From M55B127 sp034521955 (GTDB lineage Bacteria; Bacillota; Halanaerobiia; Halanaerobiales; M55B127): DNA of 64,000 bases. A program made the position numbers and the translations under genes. Where the stretch lies: assembly GCA_034521955.1 (NCBI GenBank), contig JAXHLT010000001.1, forward strand, positions 248,001 through 312,000. The letters are read 5' to 3'. Position 1 is the first letter of the stretch; each line of letters starts with the position of its first letter. Positions 1-9,225 of this stretch are shown piece after piece. The notes under the pieces were generated by a model that saw only the letters and a list, made by a program, of their open reading frames with translations, was not told where the DNA came from and made no database searches.

Positions 1-1242
1 AACAAGATTTTTTTCTTTTTCGTTAATTACTCTGCTTTTCTTCTGAGGACCGGCAATAACACGGTCAATAGCGTCATCAAATTCAACCATACTAATTATT
101 TCTTTACCATGACGAGCTGCTAAAATAGCTGCTTCATTAGCTAAGTTTTCCATATCAGCACCTGTAAAACCAGGAGTTCTTCTTGCTAATACTTCCATAT
201 CTACACTATCATCGATAGGCTTATTTTTAACATGAATCCTAAGTATTGCTTCTCTAGCCATGCGATCTGGACGATCAACAATCACTTGTCTATCAAATCT
301 ACCAGGTCTTAATAAAGCAGGGTCTAAAATATCTGGTCTATTTGTTGCTGCCATTAATATTATACCTTCATTAGGCTCAAAACCATCCATCTCAACCAAT
401 AATTGATTAAGTGTTTGTTCTCTTTCATCATGGCCGCCACCTAATCCAGCACCACGCTGTCTACCTACAGCATCTAATTCATCAACAAAGATAATACAAG
501 GTGCATTATCTTTACCTTTTTCGAATAAATCTCTAACTCTAGAAGCACCAACACCAACAAACATTTCAACAAAATCAGAACCACTTATAAAATAAAATGG
601 AACTCCAGCTTCTCCTGCAATGGCTTTAGCCATCAGTGTTTTACCTGTTCCTGGAGGACCAACAAGAAGTACACCCTTTGGAACTTCTGCTCCAAGTTTA
701 GCAAATTTCTTGGGGTTCTTTAAAAATTCAACAACTTCTTGTAGTTCTTCTTTTACTTCCTCATAACCCGCTACATCATCGAATGTAACTTTCTTTTTAT
801 TTTCATTTAATTTTGCTTTGCTTTTACCAAACGACATCATCTTACTTCCGCCGCCTTGCATTCTCTGCATGATAAAAAACCAAGCAACAATTAAAATAAT
901 AATCGGAAGTACATAACCTAAAATACTTACCCACCAAGGAGCACTAGGTTGTGGTTCGGTTTTTATATTCACATTGGCTGCTCGTAATTCCTGCATTATA
1001 ACCGGTATTGATTCAGGTGGAATTGGCACTGAAAATTCTTGTCCACTTAATGTGCCAGTTACTTTTTCATTTCCTATTATAGTTACTTGACTTACGTTAC
1101 CATTTTCTATTTCCTGTAACATGTCAGAATAACTAAAATTTTCTAGAGTTTGAGGAGACTGCTGCATAAAAAATTGAGCAACAAGTATTGAAATTGCTAT
1201 TAGTAGTAGATAAAATCCTATATTTTTTACAAACTTTTTCAA
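1..1242 (-). CDS. ftsH: ATP-dependent zinc metalloprotease FtsH (3' part missing)
   Basis: Membrane-anchored AAA+ protease that degrades misfolded and short-lived membrane and cytosolic proteins. The visible 414 codons give an N-terminal membrane helix (about residues 8-26), an extracytoplasmic domain, a second helix (about 103-126), and the AAA module with Walker A GPPGTGKT near residues 196-203, Walker B IIFVDELDA, and the pore motif in SDFVEMFVGVG. The second region of homology with RPGRFDRQ is also present. The window edge cuts the gene before the HEXXH protease domain. Translation probably starts at TTG (1240-1242) behind GGGAGG. It follows hpt and tilS, the order known from Bacillus and other Firmicutes. 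Confidence 0.95.
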   Translation of the reverse strand, partial: MKKFVKNIGFYLLLIAISILVAQFFMQQSPQTLENFSYSDMLQEIENGNVSQVTIIGNEKVTGTLSGQEFSVPIPPESIPVIMQELRAANVNIKTEPQPSAPWWVSILGYVLPIIILIVAWFFIMQRMQGGGSKMMSFGKSKAKLNENKKKVTFDDVAGYEEVKEELQEVVEFLKNPKKFAKLGAEVPKGVLLVGPPGTGKTLMAKAIAGEAGVPFYFISGSDFVEMFVGVGASRVRDLFEKGKDNAPCIIFVDELDAVGRQRGAGLGGGHDEREQTLNQLLVEMDGFEPNEGIILMAATNRPDILDPALLRPGRFDRQVIVDRPDRMAREAILRIHVKNKPIDDSVDMEVLARRTPGFTGADMENLANEAAILAARHGKEIISMVEFDDAIDRVIAGPQKKSRVINEKEKNLV

Positions 1243-1324
1243 ATTACAGTTCCTCCCTTCTTAACATACATAACCATACAGTAAATTATTATAACACAAG
1301 TATAATATTTTGTAAATAATACAC

Positions 1325-1882
1325 TTAAGTATACATCTCTTTCTTTAACACACCAATATAAGGTAAATTTCTGTATTCTTCTAAATAGTCCAGTCCATAT
1401 CCAACAACAAATTTATCAGGTACTTCAAATCCATTGAAGTCTGCCTTTATTTCTTTTTCTGTACGTCTATCTGGTTTGTCTAGTAATGTAACTACTTTTA
1501 TATCAGCAGGATCTCTTGTTTTTAATAAATCAATAACATGTTTTAATGTTAAACCTGTATCCATAATATCTTCAACTATTAATACATGTCTACCTTCAAT
1601 GTTTTCTTCTAGGTCCTTTATAATACGAACCATACCAGATGAAGTAGTACCCTCATAACTGGAAACATCCATAAAATCAAATACTACAGGTAAATTGATT
1701 TGCCTAGCCAGATCAGACATAAATAATATCGCACCTCTTAACACACAAATCATAATAATATCGTCATCTTCATCATAAGCTTTGGTTATCTCTGCCCCCA
1801 ATTCTTTAATTCTTTTTTGAATCTGTTCTTCAGTTAAAATAATCTCAGAAATATTATCATCGAAAAAATGTTTTCCTTCCAT
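1325..1882 (-). CDS. hpt: Hypoxanthine phosphoribosyltransferase
   Basis: Purine salvage enzyme that joins hypoxanthine or guanine to PRPP, giving IMP or GMP. The 185-residue length is normal for the family. The PRPP-binding loop VLIVEDIMDTGLT is at about residues 100-112, and the CVLRGA phosphate-loop segment is near residues 46-51. The start ATG lies 2 bases after the tilS stop codon, so the two genes are almost certainly cotranscribed. ftsH follows about 80 bases downstream. Nothing looks damaged. Confidence 0.95.
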   Translation of the reverse strand: MEGKHFFDDNISEIILTEEQIQKRIKELGAEITKAYDEDDDIIMICVLRGAILFMSDLARQINLPVVFDFMDVSSYEGTTSSGMVRIIKDLEENIEGRHVLIVEDIMDTGLTLKHVIDLLKTRDPADIKVVTLLDKPDRRTEKEIKADFNGFEVPDKFVVGYGLDYLEEYRNLPYIGVLKKEMYT

Positions 1883-1884
1883 TC

Positions 1885-3291
1885 TTAGTCCTCCTTATGG
1901 TATTTAATTAATAATATTTTTTTGCTCGATTTTTTTAATTTGAACCTATCATCCATTCTATATCCACAAATCCAGATCAATTTACCATCACCATTAAACA
2001 AAATCGGTATTTTATCTCTGAGATAATCTGGGACTTTTTGATCAATAAAAAAATCCTTCACCTTTTTATGGCCGTTCATTCCAAGTGGTATAAATTTATC
2101 TCCATCTCTTCTATTACGAACTTTTAAAGGAAATACCACCTTATTAAAATCAACTAAACAAATATTATTCTCATTATAATTTCTCCAGTCAATTTTTTTG
2201 TTAATTATTTCAAAATTTACACTCTGCTCAAACGGCAGATTAAAGCTTCCTTCTGAATCAATTGATTTCTCAAATGATTTATCAATATCAAGAGTTCCTT
2301 TAAAGACAAGCAGCTTATTATAAGATATTTTTAATTTGATATCATCTGGCAGTTCTAATAAATCACCTGTTTTATTATTTTTGATGAATTCTATTATATA
2401 ATTATAATGTTTATAGTAAAAATTATCAATATTACCCTTAATATCCACTAGGACTGTATTAATTATTCTTTTTATTATTGCAGGATGTAAATCTTTTGTT
2501 TTATCTAAATTAAAAACATATCTTTTACTGTTTTTTTCTATTAATACTTTTTTCAAAGAGTTTTTAGCATGTTTATCAATAAAATCATAATCTTCCATAA
2601 TTATATCTGATAGTCTGATTACAGATTTTTTTACATTAGGATTAATTTGTTTTTCTATCATTGGCAAAATATTATTTCTTATCCTGTTTCTACTGTATAA
2701 ATTACTGTCATTACTAGGGTCAAAAACTGGAGTTAAATCATTAATTTCACAGTAATCCAAAATTTCAGATCTATAAAATAATAATAGGGGATGAATTATC
2801 TTCATTCCATATAAAGAGATACTGTCCTTTATACCTAACAATCCTCTTGTTCCACTACCTCGAAATATATTAAACAAGACTGTTTCAACATTATCATCTT
2901 TATTATGAGCTAAACATATCTTGTCAATATTTCTTTTATCATAAATATCTTTAAGAAATTTAAATCGAACTTCCCTTGCTCCTTCTTCAGGAGATAGATT
3001 ATTTGTTTTAACATAATCAGGCACATCAAACTTTTTAATTATATGTTCAATATTTCGTTGGTTACAAAATTTTTTCACAAATTCTGCTTCATTATCTGCT
3101 TCTTTTCTAAAAGAATGGTTTAAATGAAAAACTGTTAACTTAAGATTATATTTATCTTTAATTTTATAAAACAAATCTAACATAGTAAGGGAATCTGGTC
3201 CCCCAGATATCCCTAATAATAATCTATCATTATGTCCTATCAAATTTTTTTTATTGAAATTTTTTTCAAACCTCTTTTTAAAATTAAACAT
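1885..3291 (-). CDS. tilS: tRNA(Ile)-lysidine synthetase
   Basis: Modifies C34 of tRNA-Ile(CAU) to lysidine with ATP and lysine, so the tRNA reads AUA. This is an essential activity and matters in an AT-rich genome with many AUA codons. The PP-loop motif SGGPDS is at residues 29-34, and the N-terminal domain ends near residue 215. A C-terminal substrate-binding domain follows, with the IRNNILP segment near residue 205 between them. The length of 468 aa is typical. Start ATG 3289-3291 has GGAAGG upstream. It is the first gene of the tilS-hpt-ftsH group, with an 82-base gap after the upstream transporter gene. Confidence 0.95.
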   Translation of the reverse strand: MFNFKKRFEKNFNKKNLIGHNDRLLLGISGGPDSLTMLDLFYKIKDKYNLKLTVFHLNHSFRKEADNEAEFVKKFCNQRNIEHIIKKFDVPDYVKTNNLSPEEGAREVRFKFLKDIYDKRNIDKICLAHNKDDNVETVLFNIFRGSGTRGLLGIKDSISLYGMKIIHPLLLFYRSEILDYCEINDLTPVFDPSNDSNLYSRNRIRNNILPMIEKQINPNVKKSVIRLSDIIMEDYDFIDKHAKNSLKKVLIEKNSKRYVFNLDKTKDLHPAIIKRIINTVLVDIKGNIDNFYYKHYNYIIEFIKNNKTGDLLELPDDIKLKISYNKLLVFKGTLDIDKSFEKSIDSEGSFNLPFEQSVNFEIINKKIDWRNYNENNICLVDFNKVVFPLKVRNRRDGDKFIPLGMNGHKKVKDFFIDQKVPDYLRDKIPILFNGDGKLIWICGYRMDDRFKLKKSSKKILLIKYHKED

Positions 3292-3372
3292 TAGAAGATA
3301 TTTCCTTCCTTTTTCTGGTTATATTAAAATATTCAATATTAAATTGATATATCCTTCTCAAGCAAAGAGGTT

Positions 3373-4266
3373 TTATATGTTTTTAACCTTGGGATCAATT
3401 TCATCCCTCAACCAATCAGAAATTAAATTTAAACTAAATACAATTGCCATAAGAGTCAACCCTGGAAATACAATTAACCACCATTTACCTGCATATAAGA
3501 AGTTTCGGCCTTGAGAAATCATCATTCCCAATGATGGTTGAGTTACTGGAACACCTACCCCTAAAAAGCTCAAAGTAGCTTCTAACATAATCGCTATTCC
3601 AAAGTCTACAGCCCCAACTACAAGTAAAGGAGAAATAGAATTTGGTAATACATGTTTAAATATAGTCCTAAGGTTACTACCACCAATTGCCTGACTGGCT
3701 AATACATATTCTTCTTCTTTTACAGAAAGAACTTCTCCTCTGATTGTTCTGGCATACTGCACCCAGTCTGATATAACAATTGCTAAAATTACTAAAAGCA
3801 TACTACTATGTTGAAAAATTCCTAACAGTAACATTGCGATTAAAGTTTTAGAAAAAGATAAGACAGTATCAGCAACCCTCATTACCATGGAGTCAAATAT
3901 TCCACCAAAATATCCTGCAAAAAGACCGATACCTCCACCCAGAATACTTGATATAGCAACCACACTAAAACCAACTATAAAGGAAGTACGACTTCCATAT
4001 AAAATAGTGCTAAATATATCTCTACCCTGTACATCAGTTCCTAATAAAAACGGAGCTCGTCCACCTTCCATCCAAATGGGAGGTAATAACGAATCTGATA
4101 AACTTAATTTTTCCATTTCATAAGGATTTTGTGGTGCAATTAATGGAGCAAATACAGCACCTAAAAATAACAATGTAATTACTAATAAAGCTCCAATTGC
4201 AAGTGGTTTTTTTAAAAAATGTCTGAAAAATTTAGATTTCCTAAATTGATTTATTTTATTAAACAT
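3373..4266 (-). CDS. Peptide/nickel-type ABC transporter permease, DppC/OppC family
   Basis: Integral membrane subunit of a peptide/oligopeptide-type ABC importer. The 297 aa include an N-terminal cytoplasmic stretch and a first helix at about residues 22-45 that ends in the family's APLIAPQNPY segment. Several more helices follow, with the EAA loop around IGGSNLRTIFKHVLPNS, which contacts the ATPase. Its start is 12 bases after the dppB-type gene. No ATPase gene follows: the next gene is tilS. The true substrate cannot be read from sequence. Confidence 0.9.
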   Translation of the reverse strand: MFNKINQFRKSKFFRHFLKKPLAIGALLVITLLFLGAVFAPLIAPQNPYEMEKLSLSDSLLPPIWMEGGRAPFLLGTDVQGRDIFSTILYGSRTSFIVGFSVVAISSILGGGIGLFAGYFGGIFDSMVMRVADTVLSFSKTLIAMLLLGIFQHSSMLLVILAIVISDWVQYARTIRGEVLSVKEEEYVLASQAIGGSNLRTIFKHVLPNSISPLLVVGAVDFGIAIMLEATLSFLGVGVPVTQPSLGMMISQGRNFLYAGKWWLIVFPGLTLMAIVFSLNLISDWLRDEIDPKVKNI

Positions 4267-4278
4267 ATTATCATCACC

Positions 4279-5247
4279 TTAATTATACCTTATTTTGGGA
4301 TTTAGAAATGCATATGAAATGTCAACAATTACATTTAAAATAACTACAATTAATGCAACAATTATTACATATGTTGCAACAACAGGAAAATCACTTTCAT
4401 AAAGTGAATTTAATAAAAGATTTCCTGCTCCTGGCCACTGAAATATACTCTCAGTAACAATTGAAAATCCTATTAATTGTCCAACCTGAAGACCAATCAT
4501 TGTTACTACTGGTATCAAAGCATTACGCAGGGCATGTTTGAATAAAACTTTTTTCCCTTTCAAGCCCTTTGCCCATGCTGTTCTTATATATTCAGCTCCC
4601 AGCACTTCCATCATAGAACCTCTAGTTATTCTAAATAATAATGCCATTTGAAACATCCCTAAAGTAAAAGCAGGCATAATAACATGTCTTATACCATCAA
4701 AGGTTAGTAAACCACTATTCCAAAAACCTAATAATTTAACTGTAGTTCCTCTACCTGAAGACGGCAAAACACCTAATTTTATTGTAAATAAATATATTAA
4801 TAAAATTCCAACTAAAAATGTTGGCAAAGAAACTCCAAATAAAGAACCGGTCATTAATATTTTGCTCAAAATATTTTTGGGATTAGCAGATACATAAACA
4901 CCAAAAGAAATACCAAATATAATTGCAAATAACTCCGCTACTAAAGCAAGCTCTATACTTGCAGGTAATCTTTCTAAAATTAAATCAATTACTGGAACCC
5001 TTGAAACATATGACATCCCAAAGTTTCCCTTCAAAGCATTAGTTAAAAAATTAAAATACTGTATGTAAAAAGGTTTATCTAAACCTAAAGATTGTCTTAC
5101 TTCTTCTCGTTGAGCTTGTGATGCATATCTTCCGGCTAATGACATTACCGGATCACCTAAATATTGAAATATTATAAACGCAATAAAGGACACTAATAAT
5201 AATACTACTATTCCTTGAATAATTCTTCTTCCAATGTAAGCACTCAT
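4279..5247 (-). CDS. Peptide/nickel-type ABC transporter permease, DppB/OppB family
   Basis: Partner permease of the following DppC-type subunit. The 322 aa begin with the family hallmark MSAYIGRRIIQGIVVLL and continue with the N-terminal LGDPV segment, then six predicted helices. The EAA-type loop is AKGLKGKKVLFKHALRNAL. Start ATG has GGGAG upstream. A hairpin lies between this gene and the upstream binding-protein gene, a common way to express more binding protein than permease. Confidence 0.9.
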   Translation of the reverse strand: MSAYIGRRIIQGIVVLLLVSFIAFIIFQYLGDPVMSLAGRYASQAQREEVRQSLGLDKPFYIQYFNFLTNALKGNFGMSYVSRVPVIDLILERLPASIELALVAELFAIIFGISFGVYVSANPKNILSKILMTGSLFGVSLPTFLVGILLIYLFTIKLGVLPSSGRGTTVKLLGFWNSGLLTFDGIRHVIMPAFTLGMFQMALLFRITRGSMMEVLGAEYIRTAWAKGLKGKKVLFKHALRNALIPVVTMIGLQVGQLIGFSIVTESIFQWPGAGNLLLNSLYESDFPVVATYVIIVALIVVILNVIVDISYAFLNPKIRYN

Positions 5248-5292
5248 TATTGATACTCCCTTCTATATAACTTACACACATTCAATATAATA

Positions 5293-5330
5293 AAACATGG
5301 AGCTATTAAGTTATAGCCCCATGCATGTTT
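5293..5330 (-). terminator. Intercistronic hairpin between binding protein and permease genes
   Basis: On the minus strand an imperfect stem (ATGGGGCTAT pairing with ATAGCTCCAT) is followed by TGTTTTATTATAT. It lies in the 108-base gap between the binding-protein gene and dppB. It could be a leaky terminator or an mRNA-stabilising hairpin; the sequence does not decide. Confidence 0.55.
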
Positions 5331-5355
5331 CTTATTATAATATTTAAATATATAT

Positions 5356-6906
5356 CTATTTAAATGACATTTCCTTAAATACAATCCAGGTATCTGATCT
5401 TGGATTGAACTCTACAGGACTGTCACTATATACTGCATAAGTATCTTCCTGATAATGTAATGGAATTACTGCTAAATTTTCTTTACTCATTGCCAGTCTA
5501 TTTAGATCTTCAAGTAAACTTCCTCTGATATCAGGATCAACTACTTTTTTAGTTAGTTCATATAACTGGTCAGCAACAGGATCTGCATAAGCAGAACCAT
5601 TTGTGCTTCCATAACCTGACTTAGGTTCTACTTCATGTAATAATCTAGAATAAGAACGACCGAAATCATAAGAACCATCAAACCATCCAATGAGATGGAA
5701 ATCCAATTCATTGTTCATTACTTCTTCAAAGTATACAGATTTAGGTTTTGCATCAACTTCAACTTTTATTCCCACTTTAGATAAATAACTTGCAATTGTA
5801 GATGCAATTTGTTCATCTTGAACATATCTATCATTTGGAGCAGAAAGTTTGATTTCAAAACCATCTTCATAACCTGCTTCTTTTAAAAGCTCTCTAGCTC
5901 TTTCAGGATCATATGGAAGTCTTTCAATTTTTTCACTATATCCAGTTGTTGGTGGGTCAGGTATTTGGGCAGCTGGAGTTGCATGTCCAAACATTACCTT
6001 ATCTATTAATTCATCAATATTAATTGCCATATACATTGCCTGTCTAACTCTAATATCAGCTGTTGGAGTACCTTCCTTATTAGCTAATCCTAAATATATT
6101 GCTCTTCTTGACGGTCTTGTAATAACTTCTAAGTTAGGATTGCCTTCAACAGCTTCATACATAGTTACTGGAACACCCTGTAATACATCAACTTCACCAC
6201 TACTAATTGTTGCTAAGCGGGTAGAAGCTTCAGTAATTGGTCTAATTTCTGCTGTTTTTACTTCAGGAGCTCCTTCCCAATAATCTTCATTGGCAGTCAT
6301 TCTAATATAAGAACCTTTAGTCCACTGGTCTAAAACATATGGTCCGGTACCAATTGGTTTAGTTCCCATTTCACCCTGTGATCTTTCTAAAGTAGATTCT
6401 TTATCTACAATAAATATTTGATGTAAATTTTGAATAAAGTATGGAATAGGGTCTTTAGTAACTATATCAATAACCCAATCATTTCCATCAACTCTACTTA
6501 CCGATTCAATTGCTGATCCAAATGAAATAAATTCTGAAACTTCAGGATTTTCCATTCTTTCAGCAAAAGTATACTGAACATCTTCCCATGTAAAGTCATT
6601 ACCATTATGAAACTTAACACCTTTTCTTAATTCAAATCTCCAGGTCAGACGGTCAATTCTTTCCCAACTAGTTGCAAGAGCAGGTTTTAATTTACCACTA
6701 CTATCTCTTTGAACTAATCCTTCAAAAAAGTTACTCATTACAGATAAGTTGGAATCAGCATCTGATCCATGAGGATTCATAGTTCTGGGAGGTGCATCCA
6801 CAGCCACTGTTACTTTGCTATTCTGTGCATATACCCCAATACTACCTACTAACATAAGACTAATCACTAAAAATAAAATCAAAATACTACTGTTTTTTCT
6901 ACTCAT
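5356..6906 (-). CDS. Family 5 extracellular solute-binding protein (DppA/OppA type)
   Basis: Secreted receptor of the ABC importer encoded downstream. The 516 aa begin with a signal peptide: positive MSRKN, then a hydrophobic segment ending at about VGSIGVYAQ. There is no clear lipobox cysteine. The SBP family 5 signature region is FELRKGVKFHNGNDFTWEDV. Start ATG follows GGAGGAGAG. The gene begins 89 bases after hutH on the same strand, so it may be cotranscribed with it or have its own promoter in that AT-rich gap. Peptides are the usual substrate; proximity to hut genes hints at a histidine-containing substrate, but this is only inference. Confidence 0.9.
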   Translation of the reverse strand: MSRKNSSILILFLVISLMLVGSIGVYAQNSKVTVAVDAPPRTMNPHGSDADSNLSVMSNFFEGLVQRDSSGKLKPALATSWERIDRLTWRFELRKGVKFHNGNDFTWEDVQYTFAERMENPEVSEFISFGSAIESVSRVDGNDWVIDIVTKDPIPYFIQNLHQIFIVDKESTLERSQGEMGTKPIGTGPYVLDQWTKGSYIRMTANEDYWEGAPEVKTAEIRPITEASTRLATISSGEVDVLQGVPVTMYEAVEGNPNLEVITRPSRRAIYLGLANKEGTPTADIRVRQAMYMAINIDELIDKVMFGHATPAAQIPDPPTTGYSEKIERLPYDPERARELLKEAGYEDGFEIKLSAPNDRYVQDEQIASTIASYLSKVGIKVEVDAKPKSVYFEEVMNNELDFHLIGWFDGSYDFGRSYSRLLHEVEPKSGYGSTNGSAYADPVADQLYELTKKVVDPDIRGSLLEDLNRLAMSKENLAVIPLHYQEDTYAVYSDSPVEFNPRSDTWIVFKEMSFK

Positions 6907-6995
6907 TACTCTCCTCCTTTAAATTATGTTTATTATTATGTTTATTATATAAGAGAAAAGGCTGTGGTTTCAAATAAATAAAATAAATCAGAAAA

Positions 6996-8525
6996 TTAAG
7001 ACATATCAATCATTTCAGGTATTTCATTTATCAGTAAATCAGACTCAATCAATTCTTTAACCCTTTTTAGTTCAGGATATAATATTCTATCATCGTCTAA
7101 ATAGTCTACTTTTTCTCTAATCAACTTATAAATCTTATATGTTCCAACTCCTAAATCTTGTTTTGGATTGTCAGTTCTTAAATCAACAGCTTGAGCTGCT
7201 GTTAATAGTTCAATTGCTAATATCTGTGCTACATTATCACAGATTTTATATAAGTTCCTAGCACTTATTGAACCCATACTAACATGGTCTTCTTGGTTTG
7301 CAGATGTAGGTATTGAATCAGTACTTGAAGGATTAGCTAAAATCTTATTTTCTGATACTATTGAAGCAGATGTATATTGTGCTATCATATATCCTGAATT
7401 TAGACCTCCATGTTCTGTTAAAAACGTTTCTAATCCGTTATTTAAACTTCCATCAACTAATTTAGCTGTTCTACGTTCAGAAACATTACCAAGCTCACTA
7501 ACTGCCATGCCTAAATAATCACTACTTAATGCAAGTGGCTGACCATGAAAATTACCTCCAGAAAGTACACTTTCATCTTCAGGAAAAATTAAAGGGTTAT
7601 CAGTTACAGAGTTAATTTCTCTTTCAACTATTTCAATTGAGTGAGAAATACTATCTCTAGTCGCCCCATGAATTTGTGGTCCACATCTTAAAGTATATGA
7701 ATCCTGTACCCTATTATCATCACGATCTTCCATTAAATTACTATTTTTTATTAATTTTCTTATATTGTAGGCAGATTTAACCTGCCCAGGATGAGGTCGT
7801 AGTTTATGAATCCTTTCATCAAAGGGTTCCCTGATTCCTTTTAAACCTTCTAATGATAATGCTAAAGCCATATCTGCAGTGTCTGCTAATCTATTAGCCT
7901 TTATAATGCTTAAGGACTCAATAGCTGACATCATCTGAGTACCATTAATTAAAGCAAGACCTTCCTTACTATTTAATTTAATTGGTTTTATTCCTTCATT
8001 TTGTAAAGCCTCTATACTATCAACTATTTTTCCCTTATATCTAACCTTACCCTTCCCTAATATAGGTAAAACCATATGAGCTAGAGGTATTAGATCTCCA
8101 CTTGCTCCTACTGAACCCTGTTCAAAAATTAAAGGTATAATGTTTTTATTAAATATTTTAATTAATGTATTTAAGGTACTTAATTTAATTCCTGAATATC
8201 CTTTTGCTAAAGCATTTACTCTTAATAAAATCATAGTCTTTACTATTTTTTTATCCAGTGGATCTCCAGTTCCAGCAGCATGGCTGATAATTAGATTTTC
8301 TTGCAGTTTAATGATTTTATCTGCAGATATTTTTTTGGTACTGAACTTGCCAAATCCAGTATTTAGTCCATATATGACTTCTCCTTTTTCAATCAGTTTT
8401 TCAACTGTTTTTCTTGACTTCAAAATTTTTTCTTTGGCTTTTTCAGTTAAAGCGATTTTTTGATCAGAAAATATTATTTCATCAATATTTTTTATACTTA
8501 AGTTTTCTCCATTAATATAATACAA
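6996..8525 (-). CDS. hutH: Histidine ammonia-lyase
   Basis: First step of histidine degradation: L-histidine to urocanate plus ammonia, in the cytoplasm. The 509 aa match the family length. The Ala-Ser-Gly triad that cyclises into the MIO cofactor is at residues 141-143 within GSVGASGDLIPLAH. Other family blocks are YGLNTGFGKF, QDSYTLRCGPQIHG and SGGNFHGQPLA. The start is TTG (8523-8525) behind GAGGAG. It is separated from the other hut genes by a terminator-like hairpin. Confidence 0.95.
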   Translation of the reverse strand: MYYINGENLSIKNIDEIIFSDQKIALTEKAKEKILKSRKTVEKLIEKGEVIYGLNTGFGKFSTKKISADKIIKLQENLIISHAAGTGDPLDKKIVKTMILLRVNALAKGYSGIKLSTLNTLIKIFNKNIIPLIFEQGSVGASGDLIPLAHMVLPILGKGKVRYKGKIVDSIEALQNEGIKPIKLNSKEGLALINGTQMMSAIESLSIIKANRLADTADMALALSLEGLKGIREPFDERIHKLRPHPGQVKSAYNIRKLIKNSNLMEDRDDNRVQDSYTLRCGPQIHGATRDSISHSIEIVEREINSVTDNPLIFPEDESVLSGGNFHGQPLALSSDYLGMAVSELGNVSERRTAKLVDGSLNNGLETFLTEHGGLNSGYMIAQYTSASIVSENKILANPSSTDSIPTSANQEDHVSMGSISARNLYKICDNVAQILAIELLTAAQAVDLRTDNPKQDLGVGTYKIYKLIREKVDYLDDDRILYPELKRVKELIESDLLINEIPEMIDMS

Positions 8526-8556
8526 AATATATCTCCTCTTTCTAAATATTTTACTT

Positions 8557-8599
8557 AAAAAAAGAAGGACTTATTTTGATATAAGACCCTCTTTTTAAA
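8557..8599 (-). terminator. Terminator or attenuator between cyclodeaminase gene and hutH
   Basis: On the minus strand, AAAAAGAGGGTCTTAT pairs with ATAAGTCCTTCTTTTT around a 6-base loop, with a run of T after the stem. It lies just after the cyclodeaminase stop codon and before hutH. It may end part of the hut transcripts, or separate two transcription units. Confidence 0.7.
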
Positions 8600-8612
8600 A
8601 TTAATATATAAT

Positions 8613-9215
8613 TTATAATTTACTAAGACATATTTCTTCAACCTGATCAGCTAATTTTTCACTTTTTTGAACTAACTTATTTGTTTTATCTTCAAGTTCT
8701 TTTGCCTTTTTATCATCACTTAATGATGAAGAATTGATAAATACATTGTAAGCTGCACCTTTAACACCTGCTAGGGCCATTAATGCTGCCACACCTGCAT
8801 CTGAAACCGCATTTTTATTACCATTTTTTGCTACTTCTTTAGAAATTTCTAGAACTTCAACACCCAATTTAATTGTTTCAAGCGGTGTTAAAGAAGCATT
8901 GTATAAAGCAGATTGAATAGCCTTTTTTCTTTTTTTAATTTCTTGTTCAGTATCTTTTTTCATCTTAAATGCATCCATAACTTTATTAAAGCTATTAGCA
9001 TCTTTATCAATTAACTCTAAAGCAAAATCAATATGATCATTTAGATCATCACTATATTTATCTAAAGACCCATCTTTTGTTAGATTAACAACCATTGATG
9101 CTAAAGAAGCTCCTAAAGAAATGCTTAGTCCGGCTACACTGCCACCACCTGGTGTAGGTGAATCACTTGCAAGTTTAGAAGTAAATTCTTTTAACGTCAT
9201 ATTAGCAAAAGTCAT
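8613..9215 (-). CDS. Formiminotetrahydrofolate cyclodeaminase (FchA-type)
   Basis: Converts 5-formimino-THF to 5,10-methenyl-THF plus ammonia. The 200 aa correspond to the C-terminal half of the bifunctional FTCD enzyme. The family start SFT-like FTSKLASDSPTPGGGSVAGL is easily seen at about residues 11-30. A largely helical protein follows. SD GGGGGAG precedes ATG. It sits between hutU and hutH, 10 bases after hutU, with the formiminotransferase encoded separately four genes upstream. The two halves of mammalian FTCD are therefore separate genes here. Confidence 0.9.
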   Translation of the reverse strand: MTFANMTLKEFTSKLASDSPTPGGGSVAGLSISLGASLASMVVNLTKDGSLDKYSDDLNDHIDFALELIDKDANSFNKVMDAFKMKKDTEQEIKKRKKAIQSALYNASLTPLETIKLGVEVLEISKEVAKNGNKNAVSDAGVAALMALAGVKGAAYNVFINSSSLSDDKKAKELEDKTNKLVQKSEKLADQVEEICLSKL

Positions 9216-9225
9216 CTTTCTCCCC

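Noticed and set aside
8140..8463. 107-codon plus-strand frame opposite hutH
   Set aside because: Antisense shadow of a well-conserved enzyme, no ribosome-binding site and hydrophobic bias typical of opposite frames in AT-rich DNA.
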